In this document: piece after piece, positions 1 through 12,692 of the stretch
Position numbering within the stretch: the first letter of the stretch is position 1
Layout of the letters: each line of letters opens with the position of its first letter
NCBI GenBank assembly: GCA_947650365.1
Contig: OX393550.1
Span: 72,053,478 to 72,117,477, forward strand
Source of the DNA: Chamaelirium japonicum
Lineage: Eukaryota; Streptophyta; Magnoliopsida; Liliales; Melanthiaceae
Length of the DNA: 64,000 nt
Direction: 5' to 3'
The notes under the pieces: generated by a model
Databases searched by the model: none
Seen by the model: only the letters and a program-made list of their open reading frames with translations
What the model was told of the DNA's origin: nothing
Program-made: the position numbers and the translations under genes

Positions 1-3000
1 AAAATATCTACAAATCAAGTACACCTCCCAGAAATACCCTATAAAAGTCTCACCATGTGCTACCCTATTTTTAGGATCGCTACAAGAGTTTCTATATTTA
101 GGAAGACAAAATCCCTCCTATTTTCTCAGGATCCCCACCTGATAACTATAAATAAATTATATACAAATCAAACACTCCTTCCCAAAACACCCTCTACGAG
201 TCGCTATGTCTCTTCCTCTTTTTGGGATTACAACTAGACTCCGTATATTTGGTGAGCCAAAATCGCTCCCTATTTTCTCAGGACCCTTACGCGATAACTG
301 TAAATAAATTATATATAATTCAAGCATTTATCTCCAAAATATTATCCAAGATCTTTGATATGTGCCTTACTTATTTTCGGATCGCTACCAGACTTTTTAT
401 ATTTGGAGAACCAAAATAACTCCCCTTTTTTGTTGGACCCCCACCCGATAACCATAAGTAAATTATATATAAATCGAGTACTCCTCCTCAAAATATTTTT
501 CAAGAGACACATCATATGCCTCCCTAGTTTTGGGATTGCTAATAGACTCCCTATACTTAGTGAGCCAATATCGCTCGAGCACTCTTTTCCGAAACACCCT
601 CGAAGAAACTCACCATGTGCCTCCCTATTTTTGGGATTGCTAACAGACACTATATTTAGGAAGCCAATATCGCTCTATATTTTCTCAGGATAACTAGCCA
701 ACAACCATTAGTAAATTATATACAAATCGATCATTACTTCACAAAATACCCACTAAGAGCCTGACCATATGCCTTTCTATTTTTGGGATTTCTACAAGAC
801 TCCTTTATTTCGAGAAACAAAATCATTTCCTAATTTCTCAGGACCCCTACACGACAACCATAAGTAAATTATATACAAATCGAATACTTCTTTTCAAAAC
901 ACCTTTTAAGAGCCTCGCCATATGCATCCTTTTTTTTAGGATAACTACTAGACTCCCTATATTTGGGGATCCAAAATTATTCCCTATTTTCTCTGGATGC
1001 CCACTCGATAACTATAAGTAAATTATATACAAATTTAGCACTCCTTCCTATAACACCATCTCAAAGCCATGTCAATGCCTCCCTATGTTTATGATTGCTA
1101 CACGACTCTCTATATTTGGGGAGCCAAAATCGTTCCATATTTTCTTAGGACTCCTACCCGATAATCATAGGTAAATTATATACAAATACAACACTCCCAA
1201 AAACACCCTCAAAGAGCCTCTCCATATGCCTCCCTATTATTTAGATCGCTACCAAACTTATTATATTTAGGGAGCCAAAATCACTTTCAATTTTTTCAAG
1301 ACCCTCACCGAACAACCATAAGTAATTTATATTTATATAGAATAATTATCCCCAAAAACACTCTCTAAGAGCCTCATATTGTGTTTCCCTATTTTTGACA
1401 TTGCTACCAGATTCCCTAAATTTGGAAAGCCAAAATCGTACCATATTTTCTCAGGACCCCATCCAGTAATTGTAAGTAAATTTTATAAAAATCAAGCGCT
1501 TTTTCCCAAAATATTCTCCAAGAGCATCGTTATATGCCTTCTTATTTCTGGGATCACCATTAGACTCACTATAGTTGAAGAGCAAAAATTATTTCCTATT
1601 TTTTTTAGGACTCCCACCTGATAACCATAAGTAAATTATATACAAATCGAGCACTCCTCCCTAAAATACCCTCCCAGAAACTTGCCATGTGTGTCCATAA
1701 TTTTGGGATCGCAATCAGACTTTATACATCTTGGGAGCCTAAATCACTCTCTAATTTTTCAGGATCCCCACCCGATAACCATTAATAAATACGATACAAA
1801 TCGAGTACCCCTCCCCAAAACACTCTCTAAGAGCTTCATCATGTGGCTCTATTTTCTTGGGATCGCTACCAAACTCTCTATATTTTGGGGGCCAAACCTG
1901 TTCCTTTTTTTATTAGGACCCCCGACCGATAACAATTAATAAATTATATACAAATCTAGCATACCTTCTTAAAATACCCTCCAAGATGTGCCTTTCTATT
2001 TTTTGGATCGCTAATAGACTCCCTATAATTGGGGAGGCAAAATTGCTCCTTATTTTTATCCCCTATCCAAGAATGGTAAGTAAATTATATACAAACTGAG
2101 CACTCTTATCCGAAACAGTTTCCAAGAGTCTTGCCATGTCCCTTCATATTTTTAGGATTGCTACCACACTCGTTATATTTAGGGAAACAAAATCGTTTCT
2201 AATTTTTTTAGGACCCCCACCCAACAACCATAAGTAAATTATATACAACTCAAGTACTCATCCTAAAAATACCCCTAAGAGCCTCTCCATGTGCCTTTCT
2301 ATTTTTGGGATCGCTAACAGACTCCCAATATTTAGGAAGTCAAAATAATTCCCTATTTTCTCAGAACACCCATCCGACAACCATAAGTAAATTATATACA
2401 AATCTAGGACTCCTCCCTAAAATACCCACCAAGATGATCATCATGTATCTCCCTATGTTTGGGATCGCTAATAGACTCCCAAAATTTGGGGAGTCAAAAT
2501 CGCTTCCTATTTCCTCAGGACCGCTACCTGATAATTATAAATAAATTATATGTAAATTGAGCACTCTTTCCCAAAACAACCTCAAAGAGCCTCTGTAGTA
2601 TCTTTTTATTTTTAGGATCACTAAAAGAGTCTCTATATTTGGGGAGCCAAAATTGCTTTTTATTTTATCAGGTCACCCACCATATAACTATAAGTAAATT
2701 ATATACAAATAGAGCACTCCTCCCCAAAACACCATCCCAGAGCCTAGCCATTAGCCACCCTATTTTTATGATCACTAACTCTTTATTTGGGTAGCCAAAA
2801 TCACTTCTTATTTTTTCTTCACTCGATAACCATATGTAAATTATATACAAATCGAGCACCCTCCTTAAAATACCTTCCAAGAGTCATACAATTTGCCTCA
2901 CTATATTTGAGATCGATATCGTACTCTCTACAACTAAAAGTAAATTGTAGATAAATCGAACACTCATTTCCAAAATATCCTCAAAGAGCTCATCAAATGT

Positions 3001-3110
3001 CTTTCTATTATTGGGATCGCTACCAAACTACTTATATTTTGGGAGTCAAAATCGATCTCTATTTTCTTAGGACCCCTACCTGACAACCATAAGTAAATTA
3101 TATACAAATC
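1..3110 (-). repeat. Subfamily A monomers upstream of the 7 kb duplication
   Basis: About twenty divergent A monomers with no gene. The first ~277 bases align closely with 19,556-19,834. One monomer near 2,925 has lost its centre: the text passes from GTACTCTCTA straight to CAACTAAAAGTAAATT. I found no second full-length copy of this stretch in the window. The right limit is set at the GAGCAC landmark where the duplicated segment begins. Confidence 0.8.
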
Positions 3111-6100
3111 GAGCACTTATCTATAAAATATCTTCTAAGAGCATCACTATATCATTTCCTATTTTGAAGATCACTAATAGACACCTTACGTTTAGGGAGT
3201 CAAGATTACTCCTTATTTTCTTATGACCTTAACCTGACAACCATAAGTAAATTATAATCAAATCTAGAACTCCTCCCTAAAATAACCATCAAGAGCCTCG
3301 CCATGTGTCTTATAATATCTGGGATTACTACTAGATTTTTTAAATTTAGGAAGCCAAAATTGGTCCTTATTTTCTCAGGACCCCTACCCGATAACCATAT
3401 ATATATTATATATAAATTAAGCACTCCTCCCCAAGATACCCTCCAAGAGCTTAGCCATGTGCGTTCCTATTTTTGGGATGGGATCGTTACTAGACTCCCA
3501 ATATTTAGGGAGTCAAAATCACTCCATATTTTCTTAGGACCCCCACCCGATAACTATAAGTAAATTATATACAAATCGAGCACTCATCCCCAAAACATCC
3601 TCCAAGAGCCTTGCTATTTACCTCCCTATTTTTGTGATCACTATAAAACTCCCTATATTTGGCGAGCAAAAATTACGTTCTTTCTTCTCAGAACCCCTCT
3701 CCTGACAACTGTAAGTAAATAGAAACAAATCGAGTATCCTCCCCAAAACACTCTCCAAAAGCCTTGCCATGTGCCTTCTAATTTTTAGGATCGCTACCGG
3801 ACTCCATATATTTGGGGAGTTAAAATCGCTATATATTTTCTTAGGACTCCCATCCGACAACCATTACTAATTATATATAAATCGAGGACTCCTTCTAAAA
3901 TATCCTCCTAGAGCCTCGATATATGCCTTCCTATTTTTGGGATCACTAACAGACTATTAAATTTGGGGAGCTAAAATCACTCACTATTTTCTCATAACCC
4001 CCACCTAAAAACCATAAGTAAATTATATACAAATCGAGCACTCATTCCTATAACACCCTTAAAGAGTATTACAAGGCACCTCCTTACTTTTAGGATCTCT
4101 ACTAGACTCCTTATATTTGGGAAGCCAAAATCGTTCCCTATTTTCTCAGGACCCCACTCGATAACCATAAGTAATTAATTATAAAGAAATCTAGTATACA
4201 CTCTCTAAGAATCTCGCTATGTGCCTTCTTACTTTTGTGATTGCTATCAAACTCCTTATATTTGTGAAGCCAAAATTACTCCGTATTTTCTTAGGATCCC
4301 TACTAGAAAACCATAAGTAAATTATATAATCGAGCACTACTCCACAGAACACTTTTGAAGAGTCTCACCATATGCCTCCCTATATTTAGGATCGCTAAAA
4401 GAAACCCTATATTTGGGGAGGCAAAATCAATCCCTATTATTTTAGGACCCTAATTCGACAACCTTAAGTAATATATATGTATAAATCTAGTTCTCCTCCC
4501 CATAATATCCTTTAAAAGACTCGCCATGTGTCTTCCAATATTTAGGATCACTACTTGACACACTATATTTTGGGAGCCAAAATTATTTCCTATTTTTTAA
4601 GGACTCTCACCCCACAATCATAAGTAAATTATATACAAATCAAGTAATCCTCCTAAAAATACCCTCCAAGAGTATCGCTATATGCCTTCCTATTTTTATG
4701 GATCGCAACCAGACTATCTATATTTTTGGAGTCAAAATTGCACCATATTTTCTCATAACCCCCTACCCTATAACTATAAGTAAATTATATGAAAATTAAG
4801 AGCTCCTCTCAAAAATACCTTCTAAGAGCCTCGCTATATCCTTTTCTATTTTTTAGATCGCTACCAAACTCCCTACATTTGGTAAGCCCAAATCGCTCTC
4901 TATTTTCTCAAAACTCCTACCCAATAACCATAAGTAAATTATATACAAATCAAGCAATCCTTTCCAAAACAATCTCCAATAGTCTCACCATATGCCTTCC
5001 TATTTTCCGATCACTACCAGGCTTCTATATTTAGGGAGCCAAAATCACTTCCTATTTTCTCAAGACCCCCGCCCAATAATAAAAATTAAATTCTATACAA
5101 ATCAAACACTCCTCTCCATAACACCCTCAAAGGGCCTCACCATGCATCTCCTTATTTTCGGGATCGCTACTAGACTCCATATATTTTGAGTGCCAAAATC
5201 GCTTTCTATTTTCTCAGGACCCCGACACAACAATAATAAGTAAATTATATACAAATCGAGCAATCTTACACAAAATAACCTCTAAGAGGCATGCCATGTG
5301 TCTTTTTATTTTTGTGATCGCTACCAGGATCCCTATATTTGGGTAACCAAAATAGCTCCCTATATTCTCATGATCCTTTCCGATAAATTATAAGTAAATT
5401 ATATACAAATCATGCACTCCACTCCAAAACACCCTCTAAGGACCATACCATATGCCATCCTATTTTTTGGATCACTACTAGACTCTCTATATTTGGGGAG
5501 CCAAAATTACTCCCAGTTTTCTCCGAACCCCCATCTAATAACTATAAGTAAATTATATACAAATCGAGCACTCATCTCCAAATCACCCTCCAATAGCCTC
5601 GCTATATGCCTTCCTATTTTTCGGATCGCTAGCAGACTCCTTATATTTAGGGAGCCAAAATTGCTGCCTATTTTCCCAAGATTCTTACCCGATAATCAAC
5701 TTAAGTTATATACAAATTGAGCACTCCTTTCTATAACACCGTCAAAGAATCTCGCCATGTACCTCCTTATGTTTGGAATCGCTACTAGACTCCTTAAACT
5801 AGGAGATCCAAAATCGCTACCTATTTTCTCAAGACACTAACCCGACAACTATAAGTAAATTATATACAAATCAAGCACTCCTCCCAAAAATACCCTCCAA
5901 GAGCCATGATATATGCCTCCTTATTTTTGGGATCGCTATAAGGCTCCCTATATTTTTGCAGCCAAAATTTTTCCATATTTTCTCCAAACCCCATCAAACA
6001 ACGATAATTAAATTATATACAAATCGAGTACTCCTCTCCAAAATATACTCCAAAACACATGCCATGTACCTTCCTATTTTTTGGATCACTACTAGACACC

Positions 6101-9100
6101 CTACGTTTGGGGAGCCAAAATCGATCCCAATTTTCTCAAGAACCCTACCTGACAACCATACATAAATTATATACAAATCGAGCACTCATCTCCAAACCAC
6201 CCTCGAAGAGCCTCGTCAAGTGTCTCCCTATTAACTAGACTCCTTATATTTGGGAGCCAAAATCGCTTCCTATTTTCTCAAGACCCCCACATAATAACTA
6301 TAACTAAATTATATATAAATTGAGTACTCCTCCCTTAAACACCCTCTTAGAGCTTCAACACGTGCCTTTTTTTTAGGGATCACTACCAGACTCCCTTTAT
6401 TTTAGGAGCCAAAAACTTTTTCTAATTTCTTAGGACCCAACAGCCATAAGTAAATTATAGGAAACTCTAGCACTACTTCCCAAGACACCCTCCAAGAGCT
6501 TTGCCAAGTGTCTCCCTATATTTGGAATAGCTATCAGACTCCCTATATTTGAGGAGCCACAATCGCTCTCTATTTTCTTAGGACCTCTACTTGATAACTT
6601 TAAGTAAATTATATACAAATAAAACACTTTTCCCTAAAACACTTTTTAGGTACTTCATCACCTGACCACAAAAAGTAAATTATATTTAAATCGAGTACTC
6701 TATCCTGTAGCATTCTCAAACAGCCTCGTTATACACCTTTTTATATTTTTTGGATTGTTACCGAGCTCTATATATTTGGAGAGCCAAAATCGCTTCCTAT
6801 TTTCTTAGGACCCTCACCCAACAACTATAAGTAACTTATCTATAAATTGAGCAATCCTGCCAAAAATCCACTCTAAGAGGCTCACCATGTGCCTCCCTAT
6901 TTTTAGGATCGCTACCAGACTCTAAATATTTAAAAAGCCAAAATAACTGCCTATTTTTCTTAGGACCCCCACCAGATAATCATAAAAAAATTATATATAA
7001 ATAAAGCGCTCTTTTCCAAAACACCCTTCAAGAGCCTTGCCATGTGCCTTATTATTTTTAGGATTACTACTAGGCTCTCTAAATTTGGGGAGCAAAAATC
7101 ACTCCTTACTTTCTTTGGAGTCCCACCCAACAACCATAAGCAAATGGAGCACTCATCCTCAAAATACCCTCCAAGAGTTTTGCCATTAGCCTCCCTATTT
7201 TTTGAATCGCTACCAGACTCCCTATATTTGGAGAGTCAAAATTGCTCTATATTTTCTCAGGACCCCTACCCGACAATCATAAGTAAATTATATATAAACT
7301 AAGCACTCCACCCTAAATCACCCTCCAAATGACTCATCATGTGCCTCCCTATTATTGAAATCGCTAATAGACTCCCAATATTTGGAGAACCAATATTGCT
7401 CTATATTTTTTTAGGATACCTACTCGACAACTATAATTAAATTATATATAAATCGACCACTACTTTCCAAAACACCATCCAAGAACCTCATCATATGCCT
7501 ACTAATTTTATGAATCACTACCATACTCCCTATATTCATGGAGCCAAAATCGCTTTTCTAATTTCTCAGGACCCCCACCCGACAACTATAAATAAATTAT
7601 ATACTAATAGAGTACTCTTCCTAAAATAACCTCTAAGAGCCACACCATATGCCTTTTTTTTTGGGAGGATCGCTACCAGATTTCCTATATTTGGGGAGCC
7701 AAAATTGCTCCCTATTTTATAAGGACCCCCACATGAGAATTATAAGTAAAATACATACAAATCAAGCACTCTTTTCCAAAATACCCTCCAAGAAACTCAC
7801 CATGTGCCTTTATATTTTTGGAATCGCGATCAGACTCCCTATATTTGGGGAGGCAAAATCGTTCTCTATTTTTTCAAGACTCACACCCGACAATCATAAG
7901 TAAATTATATATAAATCGAGTACTCCTTTGACTTTAATAGTCTCACTTTGTGCCTTCCTATTTTTAGGATCACTATTAGATTCTCTACATTTGGTGAGCG
8001 ATAATCGCTCCCTATTTACTCAGAACACTCACATGATAATTATAAGTAAGTTATATACAAATTGAGCACTCCTTCCTATAACACCCTCAAAGAGCTTTAC
8101 CATGCACCTCCTAATTTTTGGGATCGTTACCAGACTTCCTATATTTAGGAATCCAAAATCCCTCCCTATTTTTTCATGGCCCCTACCCAACAACCACAAG
8201 TAAATTATATACAAATCTAGCCTTTCTTTCCAAAATATAATCCAAGAACCTCGCAAAGTGGCTCCCTATATCTGGTACCGCTACCAAACTCCCTATATTT
8301 AGGGAGTCAAAATTGCTCCATATTTTCTTAGGGACCCCACTTAATAACTATAAGTAAATTACATTCAAATCAAGCTCTTCTTTCGAAAACACCCTCTAGG
8401 AACCTCACTATGTGCCTTCCTATATTCAAATCAAGTTCTCCTCCCATAATATCCTTAAACAACCTTGCCATGCAACTCTCTATTTTTGGAATCGCTAGCA
8501 GACTCCTTATATTTGGAGAGCCAAAATTATTACGTATTTTTTTAGGAGCCCCACATAATAACCATAAATAAATTATTTATAAATTGAGCACTCCTCCTAA
8601 AAAATCATCCAAATACCTCACCATGTGCCTTCCTATTTTTTGGATCACTACTAGACTCTCTATATTTGAGGAGCTAAAATCGTTGCCTATTTTATTTGGA
8701 TTCTCACCTGATAACGATCAATAAATTATATATAAATCGAGCACTTCTTTTCTAAAACACCTTTCAAGAGCCTCACCATGTGCCTTCCTATTTCTAGGAT
8801 CACTACTAGACTCCCATCATTTAAAGAGCCAAAATTGTTTTTTATTTTCTCAGCACATCAATCCGATAACCATAAGCAAATTATATACAAATAGGGCACT
8901 CATCCTCAATACTCTCCAAAAGCCTCGCTATTGACCTCCCTATTTTTTAGACCGATGTTAGACTTTTTATATTTAGGGAGCTAAAATCGCTCCCTATTAT
9001 CTTAGGACCCCTACCCGATAATCATAAGTAAATCATATATAAATCGAGTACTCTTCTCTAAATCACCCTCCATAACCCTCCCTATTTTTGGGATCACTAC

Positions 9101-9802
9101 TAGACTCCAACATTTAGGGAGACATTATCGCTCTATATTTTCTTAGGACCCCTACTGGATAACTATAAATAAATTATATACAAATCGAGCACTACTCCCC
9201 AAAATACCCTCCAAAAGTATGTCCATGTGCCTTCCTATTTTTGGTATCGCTACCAAACTCCTAATATTTGGGGATCTAAAATCACTTTCTAATTTCTCAG
9301 GACTCATACTCGACAACCATAAGTAAATTATATACAAATCATGTACTCCTCCTAAAAATACCCTTTAATAGCCTCTTTATATGCCTCTTTTTTATTAGGA
9401 TTACTACCAGACTTCCTACATTTAGGAGATAAAATGGCTCCATATTTTCTCTGGATCTCTACTCGATAATTATATATAAATTACATATAAATCGAGCACT
9501 CCTCTCCAAAATACCCTCTAAGAATATCGCCATGCATGTGTCTTCATATTTTTAGGATCGCTACCAGACTACCTACATTTGGGGAGGCAAAATCGCTCTC
9601 TATTTTCTCATAACTTCCACGGGAACCAGAAGTAAATTATATACAAATCGAGTATTCCTTCCCAAACACCATTTAATAGCTATGCTATTTGCATTCCTAT
9701 CTTTGGGATTGCTACTAAATAGTCTATATTTAGGGAGCTAAAACTGCTACCTACTTTCTTAAGAACCCCAAACGATAACTATAAATAAATTATATACAAA
9801 TC
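3111..9802 (-). repeat. Large tandem duplication, copy 1 (about 6.7 kb of A monomers)
   Basis: This segment of roughly 43 monomers recurs in the same order directly downstream. Paired positions at a constant offset of 6,692 include the GAAGATCACTAATAGAC monomer near 3,160 and GGGATGGGATCGTTAC near 3,476. Past 3,884 the offset becomes about 7,000: GCATGCACTCC-type text near 5,410, CTTCAACACGT near 6,353, and CATAAGCAAATGGAGC near 7,135. Beyond 8,424 it is about 7,090-7,100. Shared private mutations, including the same partial monomers, exclude chance similarity between monomers. In the stretches I compared, the copies are roughly 85-93 percent identical, higher than neighbouring monomers are to each other. 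This copy lacks 94 bp at 8,423 that copy 2 has at 15,418-15,511. Confidence 0.85.
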
Positions 9803-10269
9803 GAGCACTCATTTACAAAATATCTCCTAAGAGCATCACCATGTCCTTTCTTATTTTAAAGATCACTAATAGACTCCTTATATTTAGGAAGCCAAGATCA
9901 CTCCTTATTTTCTTATGACCTTAATCCGATGACCATAAGTAAATTATAATCAGATCTAGAACTCCTCCCTAAAACAACCACCTAGATCCTCGCCATGTGC
10001 CTCCTAATATCAGAGATTACTACTAGACTCCCTATATTTAGGAAGCCAAAATCACTCCTTATTTTTTCAGGACCCCCACCCTACAACTATATATATATTA
10101 TACACAAATTAAGCACTCCTCCCCAAGATACCCTCAAAGAGCCTAGCCATATGCCTTCCTAGTTTTGGGATGGGATCGTTACCAGACTCCTAATATTTAG
10201 GGAGTCAAAATCGCTTCATATTTTCTCAGGACCCCCACCCGATAACTATAAGTAAATTATATACAAATC

Positions 10270-10881
10270 AAGCACTCCTCCCCAAAATATCCTCCAAGAG
10301 CCTTGCTATTTGCCTCCCTATTTTTGCGATCACTATAAAACTCCCTATATTTAGCAAGCAAAAATTGCATCCTATCTTCTCAGGATACCTCACCTGACAA
10401 TTGTAAGTAAATAGAAAAAAACCAAGTACCCTCCCCAAAACATTCTCCAGGAGCCTTGCCAGGTGCCTTCCAATTTCTAGGATCGCAACCAGCCTCCCTA
10501 TATTTGGGGAGTCAAAATTGCTACATATTTCCTTAAGACTCTCATCCGATAACCATTAGTAATTATATACAAATCGAGCACTGCTACCCAAAACATCCTC
10601 CAAGACCCTTGCTATTTGCCTCCTAATTTTTGCGATCACTATAAAACTCCCTATATTTGGTGAGCAAAAATTGCGTCCTATTTTCTCAGGACCCCTCACC
10701 TGACAACTATAAGTAAATAGAAATAAATAAAGTACCCTCCCCACAATATCATCCAGGAGCCTCGTCATGTACCTTCCGATTTTTGGGATCACTACCAGAC
10801 TCCCTATATTTGGAGAGTCAAAATCACTACATGTTTCTTTAGGACTCCCATCCGACAACCATTAGTAATTATATACAAATC
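10270..10881 (-). repeat. Two-monomer tandem duplication inside copy 2
   Basis: Positions 10,270-10,575 and 10,576-10,881 are both 306 bp and carry the same private variants: GCGATCACTATAAAACTCCC, GCAAGCAAAAATTGC or GTGAGCAAAAATTGC, a TAAGTAAATAGAAA segment lacking the usual TTATATAC, and a shortened TTAGTAATTATATAC. Copy 1 of the 7 kb duplication has this pair only once, at 3,578-3,883. The gain therefore postdates the larger duplication, or one unit was lost from copy 1. Confidence 0.85.
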
Positions 10882-12538
10882 GAGCACTCCTTATAAAACA
10901 TCCTCTTAGAGTCTCGATATATGCCTTCCTATTTTAGGGATCACTAACAGACTATTAAATTTAGGGAGCTAAAATCACTCACTATTTTTTCATAACCCCC
11001 ACCTATAAACCATAACTAAATTATATACAAATCGAGCACTCCTTCTTATAACACCCATAAAGAGTATTGCAAGGTGCCTCCTTATTTTTAGGATCTCTAC
11101 TAGACTCCTTATTTTTGGGAAACCAAAATCGCTCCCTATTTTCTTAGGATCCCACCCGACAACCATAAGTATTTAATTATAAAGAAATCGAGTACACACC
11201 CTCTAAGAGCCTTGCCATGTGCCTTCTTATTTTAGTGACTGCTATCAGACTTCTTATATTTATGATGCCAAAATTGCTCCCAATTTTCTTAGGATCCCTA
11301 CTAAAAAATCACAAGAAAATTATATGATTGAGCACTACTCTACAGAACACTTTTGAAGAGTCTCGCCATGTGCCTCCCTATATTTGGGATCGCTAAAAAA
11401 ACCCTATATTTGGGGAGGCAAAATCAATCCCTATTTTTGTAGGACCCCAACCCGACAACCTTAAGTAAATTATATATATAAATCTACTACTCCTTCCCAT
11501 AATATCCTCTAAGAGACTCGCCATGTGTCTTCCAATATTTGGGATCGCTACTAGACTCCCTGTATGTAGGGAGCCAAAATTATTTCCTATTTTTTCAGGA
11601 CCCCCACCCCACAATCATAAGTAAATTATATACAAATCAAGTAATCCTCTTAAAAACACCCTCCAAGAGTATCCCTATATGCCTTCCTATTTTTGGGGAT
11701 CACAACCAGACTCTCAATATTTTTAGGTGCAAAATTGTATTATATTTTCTCAGGACCCCCTACCCTATAACTATAAGTAAATTATATGAAAATCAAGAGC
11801 TCCTCTCAAAAACACCATATAAGAACCTCGCTATATCCCTTTCTATTTTTTGAATCCCTACCAAACTCCTTACATTTGGGAAGCCAAAATCGCTCTCTAT
11901 TTTCTCAAACCTCCTACCCAATAACCATAAGTAAATTATATACAAATTGAGCACTCCTACCCAAAACAATCTCCAATAGCCTCGCTATATGCCTTTTTAT
12001 TTTGCGATCGCTACTAGGCTTCTATATTTAGGGAGCCAAAATTGCTCCCTATTTTCTCAAAAACCCCACCCGATAATCAAAATTAAATTATATATATCAA
12101 ACACTCCTCTCTATAACACCCTCAAAGGGCCTCGCCATGTACCTCCTTATTTTCGGGATTGCTACTAGACTATATATATTTTGAGTGCCAAAATCACTTT
12201 CTATTTTCTAAGGACCCCTACACAACAATAATAAATAAATTATATACAAATCGAGCACTCTTCCTAAAAATATCCTCTAAGATGCATGCCCTGTATCTCC
12301 TAATTTTTGGGATCGATACCAGGATACCTATATTTGGGTAGCCAAAATCGCTCCCTCTTTTCTCTTGATCTCTTCCGACAACCAAAAGTAAATTATATAC
12401 AAATCATGCACTCCTCTCCAAAACACCTTCCAAGAGCCATATCATATGCCATCCTATTTTTTAGATTACTACTAGACTCCCTATATTTGGGGAGACAAAA
12501 TCACTCCCAACTTTATCTGAATCACCATCTGACAACCA

Positions 12539-12692
12539 TAAGTAAATTATATACAAATTGAGCACTCATTCCCAAATCACCCTCCAAGAGTCTCGTCATA
12601 TGCCTCTCTATTTTTCGGATCGCTAGCAGACTCCTTATATTTAGGGAGCCAAAATCGCTCCTTATTTTCTCAAGACTCTTACCCGATAATCA
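12539..12692 (-). repeat. Representative subfamily A monomer (about 154 bp)
   Basis: Taken from one TAAGTAAATT landmark to its equivalent in the next monomer, a spacing of 154 bp. It carries the A-type landmarks: CTCGTCATATGCC, CGGATCGCTAGCAGACTCC, a TATATTTAGGGAGCC segment and TATTTTCTCAAGAC. Read on the minus strand, the order matches the B monomer of the right block. The differences are a CTTGAGAAAAT-like segment instead of TTCAAAAAAAATATGG, and GAGGCATATGACGAGG instead of GAGCATATTGCGAGG. It is offered as a reference for the family and is not a consensus. Confidence 0.85.
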
